DNA of 61,443 nucleotides, taken from contig NZ_MLYP01000067.1 of NCBI RefSeq assembly GCF_001866645.1, forward strand, positions 1 to 61,443. Direction: 5' to 3'. The DNA comes from Streptomyces colonosanans. Lineage in GTDB: Bacteria; Actinomycetota; Actinomycetes; Streptomycetales; Streptomycetaceae. Positions 53,914 through 61,443 of this stretch are shown in pieces; the stretch's first letter is position 1, and each line of letters opens with the position of its first letter. Below the pieces are notes generated by a model that saw nothing but the letters and a program-made list of their open reading frames with translations, searched no databases and was not told the origin of the DNA. Position numbers and translations under genes: made by a program.

Positions 53914-55182
53914 TCAGGCGCCCGTGACCTCGACCGCGGCCAGGTTCTTCTTGCCGCGGCGCAGCACCAGCCAGCGCCCGTGCAGCAGGTCCTCCGTGGC
54001 GGGGACGGCGTCCTCGGCGGTCACCTTGACGTTGTTCACGTACGCGCCGCCCTCCTTCACCGTGCGCCGCGCGGCCGACTTGCTGGCCACCAGACCCACC
54101 TCGGCGAACAGGTCGACCACCGGGGCGAGCTCGGCGACCTGGATGTGCGGCACCTCGGAAAGGGCCGCCGCCAGCGTCTTGGCGTCGAGACCGCCCAGGT
54201 CGCCCTGGCCGAAGAGGGCCTTGGACGCGGCGATCACGGCGGCCGTCTGGTCGGCGCCGTGCACCAGCGTGGTCAGCTCCTCGGCCAGCGCGCGCTGCGC
54301 GGCACGGGCCTGCGGGCGCTCCTCGGTCTGCTCCTCCAGCTCCTCCAGCTCCTCGCGGGACTTGAAGGACAGGATCCGCATGTAAGGCGAGATGTCCCGG
54401 TCGTCCACGTTCAGCCAGAACTGGTAGAACGCGTACGGCGTCGTCATCTCGGGGTCGAGCCAGACGGCCCCGCCCTCGGTCTTGCCGAACTTGGTGCCGT
54501 CCGCCTTCGTCATCAGCGGCGTCGCCAGGGCGTGCACCGTCGCGCTGGGCTCCAGCTTGTGGATCAGGTCCAGGCCCGCCGTGAGGTTGCCCCACTGGTC
54601 GCTGCCGCCCTGCTGGAGCGTGCAGCCGTGCCTCCGGTAGAGCTGGAGGAAGTCCATGCCCTGCAGGAGCTGGTAGCTGAACTCGGTGTAGCTGATGCCT
54701 TCGGAGGACTCCAGGCGCCGGGAGACGGAGTCCTTGGTCAGCATCTTGTTGACACGGAAGTGCTTGCCGATGTCCCGGAGGAACTCGATCGCGGACAGGC
54801 CTTCGGTCCAGTCGAGGTTGTTGACCAGCACCGCCGCGTTGTCCCCCTCGAAGGAGAGGAACGGCTCGATCTGGCGGCGCAGCTTCTCGACCCAGCCGGC
54901 GACGGTCTCCGGGTCGTTCAGCGTGCGCTCCGCGGTCGGACGCGGGTCACCGATCTGGCCCGTGGCACCGCCCACCAGCGCCAGCGGCCGGTGGCCGGCC
55001 CGCTGGAGCCGGCGCATGGTGAGCACCTGCACCAGGTGCCCCACGTGCAGGGACGGCGCGGTCGGGTCGTAGCCGCAATAGAACGTGACGGGACCGTCCG
55101 CGAGCGCCTTGCGCAAAGCGTCCTCATCAGTGGACAGGGCGAACAGCCCGCGCCACTTCAGCTCGTCGACGATGTCCGTCAC
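53914..55182 (-). CDS. tyrS: Tyrosyl-tRNA synthetase
   Basis: A 422-residue class I synthetase. Class motifs: HVGH (HIGH-like, ~residues 46-49), GGSDQWGN, and KFGKT (KMSKS-like, ~228-232); the C-terminal S4 RNA-binding domain runs ~350-420 (SAARRTVKEGGAYVNNVKVT). Length is normal. The GTG at 55180-55182 is used. It lies 58 bases downstream of the pmbA stop in the same direction; no T-box leader fits in that gap. Confidence 0.97.
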   Translation of the reverse strand: MTDIVDELKWRGLFALSTDEDALRKALADGPVTFYCGYDPTAPSLHVGHLVQVLTMRRLQRAGHRPLALVGGATGQIGDPRPTAERTLNDPETVAGWVEKLRRQIEPFLSFEGDNAAVLVNNLDWTEGLSAIEFLRDIGKHFRVNKMLTKDSVSRRLESSEGISYTEFSYQLLQGMDFLQLYRRHGCTLQQGGSDQWGNLTAGLDLIHKLEPSATVHALATPLMTKADGTKFGKTEGGAVWLDPEMTTPYAFYQFWLNVDDRDISPYMRILSFKSREELEELEEQTEERPQARAAQRALAEELTTLVHGADQTAAVIAASKALFGQGDLGGLDAKTLAAALSEVPHIQVAELAPVVDLFAEVGLVASKSAARRTVKEGGAYVNNVKVTAEDAVPATEDLLHGRWLVLRRGKKNLAAVEVTGA

Positions 55183-55240
55183 GGTTCTCGTGTCTCCTCA
55201 GGTGATCTTGTGGGCGGTCGGGTGACAGCCGCCTACGAGG

Positions 55241-56635
55241 TTATACGCCCTGGCTGACAGAGCTCATGTTGAAGTCGGGCACCCGCAGGGGAGGCATCGC
55301 GGTTCGAGTGAACCAATCGCTCCACTCGCGCGGCAATGTCTTTTCCGAACGCCCCGCCTCGCTCGCGCGGCCCAGCAGGTCGACCGGGGATTCGTTGAAG
55401 CGGAAGTTGTTGACCTCGCCGGTGACCTCGCCGTTCTCGACGAGGTAGACCCCGTCCCGGGTCAGGCCGGTGAGCAGCAGGGTCGCCGGATCGACCTCGC
55501 GGATGTACCAGAGGCAGGTCAGCAGCAGACCGCGCTCGGTGCCCGCGACCATGTCCTCCAGGGAGCGGTCGGAGCCCCCGTCCAGGATCAGGTTGCCGAT
55601 CGAGGGTGTGACCGGAAGGCCGGTCAGGGCCGCGCTGTGCCGCGTGCTCGTCAGATGCTTCAGCTCGCCGTCGCCGATCCAGTCGGTGGCCTGCAGCGGC
55701 AGCCCGTTGTCGAACACCGACGCGTCGTCGCCGGAAGCGTGCGCGATGACGAAGGGGGATGTCTCAAGGCCCGGCTCGTGGGGATCGCTGCGCAGGGTCA
55801 GCGGCAGCCGGGAGAGCTTCTCGCCGATGCGCGTGCCGCCGCCGGGCCTGCTGAAGACCGTACGGCCCTCGGCCGCGTCCCGGGCCGCCGACGACCACAG
55901 CTGGTAGATCAGCAGGTCCGCGACCGCGGTCGGCGGCAGCAGCGTCTCGTACCGGCCCGCGGGCAGCTCGATCCTGCGCTCCGCCCATCCCAGCCGCCGC
56001 GCCAGCTCCGTGTCCAGCGCCGCCGGGTCGACGTCCTTGAAGTCCCGGGTCGACCGTCCCGCCCACGCCGAGCGGGTGCGGTCCGGAGACTTGGCGTTGA
56101 CCTCCAGGGTGCCGTTCGGCTGGTCGTGGCGCAGACGCAGCCCCGCCGACGTACCGACATAGGTCGACACGAGTTCGTGGTGGGCGAAGCCGTACAGTTC
56201 CCGGCCGCCCGCACGCGCGCGTGCGAACGCCTCCCCGAGCGCCGGCGCGAAGTCCGCGAAGACGGCGGACGACGTCTCGGCGGGTGCGTCGGTGAAGTCG
56301 GGCGCCTGAGGCACCCCTGTCACCAGCGGCTGCGCGTCCTCGGCGGGCCCCGCGCCGCGTGCGGCGGCCTCCGCGGCCCGTACCAGCGACTCCAGGTCGT
56401 CGGCGGTGACGGCCGAGCGGGAGACGACCCCGGACGCCGTGCCCTCCTTGCCGTCGACGGTCGCGATGACGGTGAGGGTGCGCCCGCGTGTGACACCGTT
56501 CGTGGTCAGCGCGTTGCCCGCCCACCGCAGATTGGCGCTGGAGTGCTCGTCGGCGATGACGACGCACCCGTCGGCGCGGGACAGTTCGAGGGCACGCTCC
56601 ACGATCTCGTGCGGCTTGTTCGTGTGAGCGCTCAT
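55241..56635 (-). CDS. pmbA: TldD/PmbA family protein, PmbA (TldE) subunit
   Basis: A 464-residue metallopeptidase-related protein without the HExxxH motif, hence the TldE/PmbA-type partner of the TldD upstream. Visible: SRADGCVVIADEHSSANLRW, GRYETLLPPTAVADLLIY and GEVTGEVNNFRFNESPVDLL. TldD/TldE complexes degrade unfolded peptides and process peptide natural products such as microcin B17. The ATG at 56633-56635 is the last start of a repeated ATGA chain, with AGGAGG in the repeat as ribosome site. Confidence 0.92.
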   Translation of the reverse strand: MSAHTNKPHEIVERALELSRADGCVVIADEHSSANLRWAGNALTTNGVTRGRTLTVIATVDGKEGTASGVVSRSAVTADDLESLVRAAEAAARGAGPAEDAQPLVTGVPQAPDFTDAPAETSSAVFADFAPALGEAFARARAGGRELYGFAHHELVSTYVGTSAGLRLRHDQPNGTLEVNAKSPDRTRSAWAGRSTRDFKDVDPAALDTELARRLGWAERRIELPAGRYETLLPPTAVADLLIYQLWSSAARDAAEGRTVFSRPGGGTRIGEKLSRLPLTLRSDPHEPGLETSPFVIAHASGDDASVFDNGLPLQATDWIGDGELKHLTSTRHSAALTGLPVTPSIGNLILDGGSDRSLEDMVAGTERGLLLTCLWYIREVDPATLLLTGLTRDGVYLVENGEVTGEVNNFRFNESPVDLLGRASEAGRSEKTLPREWSDWFTRTAMPPLRVPDFNMSSVSQGV

Positions 56636-56721
56636 CGGCCGGCCTCCTGCGTGGTGTTGAGACTGTGCTTTCCCGGGGGACAACCCCCGGACCCCCGGCC
56701 GATTCCCCAGCTGACGCTCAT
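56632..56721 (-). CDS. Micro-ORF 2 created by the tandem repeat
   Basis: ATG to TGA, 29 codons. Starts MSVSWGIGRGSGGC and ends LNTTQEAGR, the same end as TldD. Its start overlaps the stop of micro-ORF 1 and its stop overlaps the pmbA ATG (ATGA). It carries its own AGGAGG ahead of the start. It may be translated as a coupling relay; no function known. Confidence 0.4.
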   Translation of the reverse strand: MSVSWGIGRGSGGCPPGKHSLNTTQEAGR

Positions 56722-56807
56722 CGGCCGGCCTCCTGCGTGGTGTTGAGACTGTGTCTTCCCGGGGGACAACCCCCGGACCCCCGGCCGATTCCACGGCTGA
56801 CGCTCAT
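56718..56807 (-). CDS. Micro-ORF 1 created by the tandem repeat
   Basis: ATG to TGA, 29 codons, starting MSVSRGIGRGSGGC and ending LNTTQEAGR. The ATG overlaps the tldD stop (ATGA), and the stop overlaps the start of micro-ORF 2. It is nearly the same peptide as micro-ORF 2. Confidence 0.4.
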   Translation of the reverse strand: MSVSRGIGRGSGGCPPGRHSLNTTQEAGR

Positions 56808-58327
56808 CGGCCGGCCTCCTGCGTGGTGTTGAGGACGTTGACGCCCTTGAAGAGGGCCGACGGGCAGCCGTGGGAGACGGCCGCGACCTGACCCGGCTGG
56901 GCCTTGCCGCAGTTGAAGGCACCACCGAGGACATATGTCTGCGGACCGCCGACGGCGGCCATGGAGCCCCAGAAGTCGGTGGTCGTCGCCTGGTAGGCGA
57001 CATCACGCAGCTGACCGGTGATCCGCCCGTTCTCGATCCTGAAGAACCGCTGCGCCGTGAACTGGAAGTTGTACCGCTGCATGTCGATCGACCAGGACCG
57101 GTCGCCGACGACGTAGATCCCGCGGTCCACGCCCCCGATCAGATCCTCGGTGGACAGCCCGGCCGGAGCCGGCTGCAGGGACACGTTGGCCATGCGCTGC
57201 ACCGGCACGTGCGAGGGCGAGTCGGCGTACGCGCAGCCGTTGGACCGCTCGAACCCGGTCAGCTTCGCGATGCGCCGGTCAAGCTGGTAGCCGACGAGCG
57301 TTCCGTCCTTGACGAGGTCCCAGGACTGGCCCGCTACGCCCTCGTCGTCGTACCCGATGGTCGCCAGGCCGTGCTCGGCGGTGCGGTCGCCGGTGACGTT
57401 CATCAGCTCGGAGCCGTACTTCAGCTTGCCCAGCTTGTCGAAGGTGGCGAAGGACGTACCCGCGTACGCGGCCTCATAGCCGAGCGCCCGGTCCAGCTCG
57501 GTGGCGTGTCCGATGGACTCGTGAATGGTCAGCCACAGGTTGGACGGGGCGACCACCAGGTCGTACACGCCCGCCTCGACGCTCGGCGCGCGCATCTTCT
57601 CGGCGAGCAGGTCCGGGATCTGCTCCAGCTCCGAGTCCCAGTCCCAGCCGGTGCCGGTCAGATACTCCCAGCCGCGGCCGACCGGCGGCGCGAGGGTACG
57701 CATCGAGTCGAACTCGCCCGTCGACCCGTCGACCGAGACCGCGGTGAGCTGCGGGTGCAGCCGCACCCGCTGCTGGGTGGTCACCGTCCCCGCGGTGTCG
57801 GCGTAGAACTTGTTCTCGTGGACGGTCAGCAGTGAGGCGTCCACATGGCTGACGCCGTCGGCCGTGAGCAGCCGGGCGCTCCAGTCCGCCAGCAGCCCCG
57901 TCTTCTCCTCGTCGGGCACGGTGAAGGGGTCGATGTCGTACGACGAGACCCAGGTCTTCTCGGCGTGCACCGGCTCGCCCGCCAGCGCCACCCGCTCGTC
58001 GGACCCCGCCGCCTTGATCACCTGCGCCGACAGCCTGGCCATCGCCACGGCCTGCGAGGCGACCTTGGCGGCGGCGTCCTGGGTGAGATCGACACCCGAG
58101 GCGAAGCCCCAGGTCCCGCCGTGCACGACCCGCACCGCGTATCCGAGGTCGGTGGTGTCCGACGACCCGGAGGGCTTGCCGTCGCGCAGCCGCCACGCGG
58201 CGCTGCGCACCCGCTCGAACCGGAAGTCCGCGTGCTCGGCCCCGAGCGACCGCGCGCGGGCGAGCGCGGCGTCGGCGAGGGGGCGTAGGGGGAGGGCCAG
58301 GAATGACTGATCGACTTCATGGGGCAC
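56804..58327 (-). CDS. tldD: TldD metalloprotease
   Basis: A 507-residue TldD-type zinc protease. The metal-binding HESIGHATELD (HExxxH) is at about residue 268, and the C-terminal GGAFNCGKAQPGQ with the zinc Cys is present. It pairs with PmbA encoded downstream and acts in peptide maturation or turnover. The GTG at 58325-58327 is the likely start. Last residues VNVLNTTQEAGR are copied in the repeat that follows. Confidence 0.93.
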   Translation of the reverse strand: MPHEVDQSFLALPLRPLADAALARARSLGAEHADFRFERVRSAAWRLRDGKPSGSSDTTDLGYAVRVVHGGTWGFASGVDLTQDAAAKVASQAVAMARLSAQVIKAAGSDERVALAGEPVHAEKTWVSSYDIDPFTVPDEEKTGLLADWSARLLTADGVSHVDASLLTVHENKFYADTAGTVTTQQRVRLHPQLTAVSVDGSTGEFDSMRTLAPPVGRGWEYLTGTGWDWDSELEQIPDLLAEKMRAPSVEAGVYDLVVAPSNLWLTIHESIGHATELDRALGYEAAYAGTSFATFDKLGKLKYGSELMNVTGDRTAEHGLATIGYDDEGVAGQSWDLVKDGTLVGYQLDRRIAKLTGFERSNGCAYADSPSHVPVQRMANVSLQPAPAGLSTEDLIGGVDRGIYVVGDRSWSIDMQRYNFQFTAQRFFRIENGRITGQLRDVAYQATTTDFWGSMAAVGGPQTYVLGGAFNCGKAQPGQVAAVSHGCPSALFKGVNVLNTTQEAGR

Positions 58328-58407
58328 GGGTGGGATCCCTTCGACGTTCTCTCCTGTGATGGCCGTAGCAGGAAGTCAAGCACGTCTCACTGGCCGGGTT
58401 CCCGAAA

Positions 58408-58446
58408 CGCGGGCGGGCACGGGACCAACTCCCGTGCCCGCCCGCG
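58408..58446. terminator. Hairpin between the DUF397 gene and tldD
   Basis: CGCGGGCGGGCACGGGA (58408-58424) pairs perfectly with TCCCGTGCCCGCCCGCG (58430-58446), just beyond the DUF397 stop on the minus strand. Confidence 0.8.
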
Positions 58447-58466
58447 ACATCGCGTATGACGTTGGT

Positions 58467-58721
58467 TCAGCCGTCCAGGGACGTGCCTGCCGCGAGTGCT
58501 GTGAACGCCGCCCAAGCGGTTGGCGTGACGGCTAGGGGACGGATGCCCTTGTCCTTGGAGTCGCGGATGTGGATTGCTTCGGGGTGTACGGCGACCTCGA
58601 CGCAGTTGTCGCCCTCGCTGCCGCTGTAGCTGCTCTTGAACCAGCTCACGGCTACTTCGACGCAGTTGCCCCCTTCTCCGCCGCTGTAACTGCTCTTGAA
58701 CCAGGCCAGTTCGGTGCTCAT
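58467..58721 (-). CDS. DUF397 protein with an internally duplicated motif
   Basis: An 84-residue DUF397 protein. The signature WFKSSYSG...NCVEVAV occurs twice in a row: residues 7-26 and 27-46, a 60-base tandem duplication (58703-58644 and 58643-58584), followed by IHIRDSKDKG and the normal C terminus. The start overlaps the XRE gene stop (ATGA), forming the usual regulator/DUF397 pair. Confidence 0.93.
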   Translation of the reverse strand: MSTELAWFKSSYSGGEGGNCVEVAVSWFKSSYSGSEGDNCVEVAVHPEAIHIRDSKDKGIRPLAVTPTAWAAFTALAAGTSLDG

Positions 58722-59569
58722 AGCGCTCCTCGCATCTGTTCCAGCAGCTTCACGGTAGCCCGGCAATCCAGGGCCTGTGAACGCAGCTTGCCATAGCGCT
58801 GGAGGAGCACGCTTACGTCTTTGGGAGCGGGGATCAGCGTGCTCGACCGCTGCCCTTCGGTGTAGCCGATCCACTGGTGGGTCGGTGTTTCGGCGAGGTA
58901 CATATGGCCTTCCACGCCGCAGTGTTCTTCCTGTCGGAGTGGCATGAGTTGGATCTCGACGTTGTGTCGCTGCCCCACCTGGAGAAGGTGGTCGATGACT
59001 TCCCGGGTGACGGTGCTTCCCCCAACGCACCGCTCAAGAACCCCCTGTTCGATGATGAAGCTGAAGGCGGTGTTCGGTCGCGTTGTCAGCACCTCTTGCC
59101 GCTCCAGCCGCGCGAATACCTGTCGTTCGATCTGCTCGTCCGTGAGCGGCGGCAGGTTGCGCTCAAACACCGCCTTCGCGTACTCCTCGGGCTGCAACAG
59201 TCCCGGAACCGCCTGGCACTCATACGCGTACAAGGAGATGGCCTCCTCTTCGATCCCCGCCCACTGCCGGAACCAGGACGCCAGCCCCGCCCTCCTCGTC
59301 AGGCTCCTTGCCGCCGCGCCGAGAACCTTGGCCCCGGCCGCTCCCAGTACCTCCTCCGCGCACGCGGGCAGATCCGTCGGCGGGAACCGCTTCCCCTGCT
59401 CGATCTTGGCCACGTACGCGGCCGAGTACTGGACACGTACCGCGAACTCCTCCTGCGTCAGGCCGGATTCCTCCCGCAGTGCCTTGAGTACCGCGCCGAA
59501 CGTCTTGAGACTGTCGGAGAGTTCGGGTTCGTGGTTCGCACCGCCGCCTCCGTCATGGTCTGCCGTCAT
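58718..59569 (-). CDS. XRE-family regulator with DUF5753
   Basis: A 283-residue regulator: HTH at ~25-75 (LREESGLTQEEFAVRVQYSA, then AYVAKIEQGKR), DUF5753 domain at ~110-275 (YECQAVPGLLQPEEYAKAVF, SFIIEQGVLERCVGG, and VEIQLMPLRQEEH). It is the upstream partner of the DUF397 gene and divergent from the HATPase gene, the canonical WhiJ-like three-gene arrangement. The ATG is at 59567-59569. Confidence 0.92.
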   Translation of the reverse strand: MTADHDGGGGANHEPELSDSLKTFGAVLKALREESGLTQEEFAVRVQYSAAYVAKIEQGKRFPPTDLPACAEEVLGAAGAKVLGAAARSLTRRAGLASWFRQWAGIEEEAISLYAYECQAVPGLLQPEEYAKAVFERNLPPLTDEQIERQVFARLERQEVLTTRPNTAFSFIIEQGVLERCVGGSTVTREVIDHLLQVGQRHNVEIQLMPLRQEEHCGVEGHMYLAETPTHQWIGYTEGQRSSTLIPAPKDVSVLLQRYGKLRSQALDCRATVKLLEQMRGAL

Positions 59570-59737
59570 CGCCGTGCCCTCCCGTGCTCACGTTGTCACC
59601 GGTCTTCGCTCAACCCGCCCAACCAGGGAAGCGTCACGGTGAGTTACCCACCCAGTCCAGAGTGTGCACTGATACAAGCGCGTCTGTATGGGTTTCGTTC
59701 CTGTTGGCGGGGTGGGCGTATCCGGAACGTTGGCCGC

Positions 59738-60190
59738 ATGCCAGCACCACACGCCCAAGAGGCCGTTACCGTAAGTGTGTTCGTCCAGCGGTTCTCCGCC
59801 ACCCGGCGCGGAGCGCGACTCGCGCGTCGGCTGGCCGTGCACCAGCTCGACCTGTGGGGCGTGCCGTACGGCAGTCCGTCCTCCGAAGTCGTCGCCCTCG
59901 TCGTCGCCGAACTCGCCGCCAACGCCGTCCTGCACGGCCGCGTCCCCGGACGGGACTTCGAACTGCGGCTGCGCTGCGACCGTGACGCCGACTTCGTACG
60001 CGTCGAGGTGTCCGACACCCACCCGGGGCGCCCGAAGCCACCGGACTCGATCCCGGACCCCGCGGACGGCGACGGGGGCAGGGGCCTCCTCCTCGTGGAA
60101 ACTCTCGCCGAACGGTGGGGCGTCCGTGAACGCACCGGACCGGGCAAGACCGTGTGGGCGGAGTGCGCGTTGACTCGTGTTGTCAATTGA
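59738..60190 (+). CDS. HATPase_c (anti-sigma/RsbW-like) ATP-binding protein
   Basis: A 150-residue GHKL-type protein. The N box is VVAELAANAVLHG (~residues 55-67), the G1 region VSDTHPGRPKPP, and the G2 glycines are GGRGLLLVETLAERWG near the C terminus. Such small ATP-binding proteins accompany XRE/DUF397 pairs and resemble anti-sigma factor kinases. The ATG at 59738 gives a clean start; the frame is open far upstream. Confidence 0.88.
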   Translation: MPAPHAQEAVTVSVFVQRFSATRRGARLARRLAVHQLDLWGVPYGSPSSEVVALVVAELAANAVLHGRVPGRDFELRLRCDRDADFVRVEVSDTHPGRPKPPDSIPDPADGDGGRGLLLVETLAERWGVRERTGPGKTVWAECALTRVVN

Positions 60191-60215
60191 CAACGGTGCC
60201 GGACTCGGTGAGGCT
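60187..60215 (+). promoter_or_regulatory. Candidate promoter of the 60302 gene
   Basis: TTGACA (60187-60192) and GAGGCT (60210-60215) are separated by 17 bases. The -10 differs from TAGGCT by one base. It overlaps the stop of the HATPase gene. Confidence 0.45.
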
Positions 60216-60301
60216 AGCTCCAGGGGGCGTTCCCTGGAGCGAAAGGCGCTGGACTACAGGAACCAGGAGCGACAGGCACACGCATGGGGGGCTGGGGCGT
60301 C

Positions 60302-61210
60302 ATGGAGTACGAGTTCCACTTCGTCGTGGACGGGATCAGCGTGGACGACGACGAGGCTGTCGGGATCGTCCACGAGACCTTCGACGGGTTGCTGACCCGC
60401 CATCGTGGTCGGCATTTTCTGGATGTCGCCGAAAGCGGGGCCAACGCGATCGACGCCGCCCACCGCATCGTCGTTCGGCTACGCGCGTGCCTGCCCGGTC
60501 TGCGCCTGCTGCGCACCGACCCCGACCTCGTCGGCGTCTCGGACATCGCGGAGCGTGCGGAGCGTTCGCGGCAGAACGTCCAGCAGTGGGTGAACGGCGA
60601 GCGGCGGCAGGGCATGCTGCCCTTCCCGGACCCAGAAGGGATCGCGGGACGCTCACCGGTATGGCGTTGGGGAGATGTCAATGCATGGCTCGCCCAGTTC
60701 GGTGAGGGCGACGGTGTGCACACACCCACCCGTGACGAGGCCTTGACCATCGACTTCATGCTGCCCAAGTGGCAGCGCACCCTGGACGACGGCCTCCCCC
60801 TGGTCCACTTCGCCGCGGCCGGCGCCGGGGACGGTCGGGACCAGGAGCGAGAGACCGTCCAGCGACTGTTGGAGGGCACTCTGGCCTTTCCTGGTGTGCT
60901 GGAGCGGATCGCGGCGATCCCGCGGATGGAGCAACAGAGACTCACGGTCGTGTGCGCGGTCCTCCCCGACCGGCTGAGCAGGGTCGTGTCCCGGATCGGA
61001 CACGACGAGGTGTGGGCGGTGCTGGCCTTCCAGGGGGCTGCGGGCGAACTACGCCTCCAGCCCGTCGGTACGGCCAAGGCTCCAGGAGCGGTCCCGGTCT
61101 CCAGCCTCGGCCTGGGTCGCGACGCGACAGTCGGAGACCTCCTGCTCATCCAGACCAACGGCCTGGACGACACCCCCGTCACGCCGATCACACCGGTCGG
61201 TCTGGACTGA
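60302..61210 (+). CDS. Unrecognised protein with an HTH/excisionase-like segment
   Basis: A 302-residue protein. Residues ~75-130 (VSDIAERAERSRQNVQQWVN, then a Gly-Arg-rich turn, and RSPVWRWGDVNAWL) resemble an HTH_17/excisionase-like DNA-binding fold, where W..GDVNAWL is the typical closing. The N-terminal ~70 residues (YEFHFVVDGISVDDDEAV) look like a small sensor or ferredoxin-like domain. The C-terminal ~150 residues are unassigned. The ATG at 60302 was preferred over one at 60284 by spacing to a G-rich site. Confidence 0.7.
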   Translation: MEYEFHFVVDGISVDDDEAVGIVHETFDGLLTRHRGRHFLDVAESGANAIDAAHRIVVRLRACLPGLRLLRTDPDLVGVSDIAERAERSRQNVQQWVNGERRQGMLPFPDPEGIAGRSPVWRWGDVNAWLAQFGEGDGVHTPTRDEALTIDFMLPKWQRTLDDGLPLVHFAAAGAGDGRDQERETVQRLLEGTLAFPGVLERIAAIPRMEQQRLTVVCAVLPDRLSRVVSRIGHDEVWAVLAFQGAAGELRLQPVGTAKAPGAVPVSSLGLGRDATVGDLLLIQTNGLDDTPVTPITPVGLD

Positions 61211-61322
61211 GCCCGGCCGCTCCGCGCGCGCCTCTTCCGGCTGACGGTCACCGCCCCTGTACTGCATGCACACGTAGCGGTGATCCCACTGGATTACCCG
61301 GCGGCAGGGATTTCGGCCGCCC

Positions 61323-61328
61323 TACGGT
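61323..61328 (+). promoter_or_regulatory. -10 hexamer TACGGT six bases before the ATG of the last gene
   Basis: TACGGT ends six bases ahead of the ATG at 61335, suggesting a leaderless transcript. No ribosome site. Confidence 0.35.
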
Positions 61329-61334
61329 AGGGGC

Positions 61335-61443
61335 ATGGCCAGCAAACGGCGCACAGGCCGCAGGAACGGCAAGAACGTGAACCGAGCGCGTACGAACCGG
61401 CCCCCCGCGTCCCGCCCGACCGCCCCCGTACCCACCCCCGCCC
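61335..61443 (+). CDS. N-terminal fragment of a basic protein, cut by the window end
   Basis: 36 codons are visible: a strongly basic N terminus (MASKRRTGRRNGKNVNRART) then Pro/Ala/Arg-rich residues with no stop. The composition fits an unstructured, nucleic-acid-binding N-terminal extension or a cytoplasmic tail. Product not identifiable. Confidence 0.5.
   Translation, partial: MASKRRTGRRNGKNVNRARTNRPPASRPTAPVPTPA

Larger units (their letters stand above)
56631..56833. repeat. 86-bp tandem repeat at the tldD-pmbA junction
   Basis: The unit starting CTCATCGGCCGGCCTCC begins at 56631, 56717 and 56803: two full 86-bp units and a third truncated copy (~31 bases) that is the true tldD end. The full units differ by only a few bases. 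Each holds an inverted repeat CCGGGGG/CCCCCGG and a copy of the tldD end with its AGGAGG ribosome site. Confidence 0.95.

Noticed and set aside
55183..55240. T-box leader upstream of tyrS
   Set aside because: Only 58 bases separate tyrS from the pmbA stop, and no T-box consensus is visible.
56631..56833. CRISPR array
   Set aside because: The repeats are directly adjacent without spacers and carry coding junctions, so it is a tandem duplication.

Overview
The window reads as chromosome of a Streptomyces or a very close relative. GC content is very high, nearly every third codon position is G or C, GTG starts are common, and the families are typical of the genus: XRE/DUF5753 regulator plus DUF397 pairs with an HATPase neighbour, a DUF3099 protein, a VIT-like protein, a pair of large secreted S8 proteases, and a cobN-type cobalamin operon beside a PiT phosphate transporter. 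No rRNA, tRNA, CRISPR array, insertion sequence or phage gene was seen.

Layout. Positions 1-200 hold the end of an unrecognised gene broken into by a GC-rich palindromic repeat. An SRPBCC protein (267-725, minus) is followed by a plus-strand, translationally coupled trio: two DUF4132 proteins (951-5791) and a 130-residue protein ending in Gly-Gly (5791-6183) that I propose is a ubiquitin-like beta-grasp protein. From 23533 down to 6284 on the minus strand runs a 13-gene cobalamin operon, cobD(cbiB)-cobQ-cobN-chlID-cobO-cobB-cobI-cobM-cobL-cbiG/cobJ-cobH-cbiX-cobC, almost every junction being an overlapping stop/start, headed by a cobalamin riboswitch at about 23638-23760. Next come an orphan DUF397 gene, two small membrane proteins, an XRE regulator and a PiT transporter with a clear PHO box (24-28 kb).

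The middle (28-46 kb) is mainly housekeeping and accessory metabolism: class II aldolase, alpha/beta hydrolase, VOC protein, an ABC-F ATPase preceded by a seven-codon apparently leaderless leader ORF, a small HTH protein, enoyl-CoA hydratase, SDR, GH15, SURF1, an exonuclease-BRCT protein, a VIT-like protein, a sterol-desaturase family protein, lysoplasmalogenase, a CopD-like protein and a CaiB-type CoA-transferase.

The right part (46-61 kb) has two tandem subtilisin-like proteases, a DUF485/acetate symporter pair with a Crp-like site, moaA, DUF3099, a YeaQ-type protein, tyrS, a pmbA-tldD pair separated by an 86-bp tandem repeat that creates two coupled micro-ORFs, a second XRE-DUF397 pair with a divergent HATPase gene, a putative regulator, and the start of a basic protein cut by the window end.

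How the genes work together: the cobalamin operon covers ring contraction and methylations, amidations, cobalt insertion, adenosylation and aminopropanol attachment, and is expected to be shut off by adenosylcobalamin. It lacks precorrin-3B synthase, precorrin-6A reductase, the uroporphyrinogen methylase and nucleotide-loop assembly genes, which must lie elsewhere. The most novel-looking items are the DUF4132/Gly-Gly protein module, the repeat inserted in frame in cobQ, the coupled micro-ORF repeat between tldD and pmbA, and the leader peptide ahead of the ABC-F gene.
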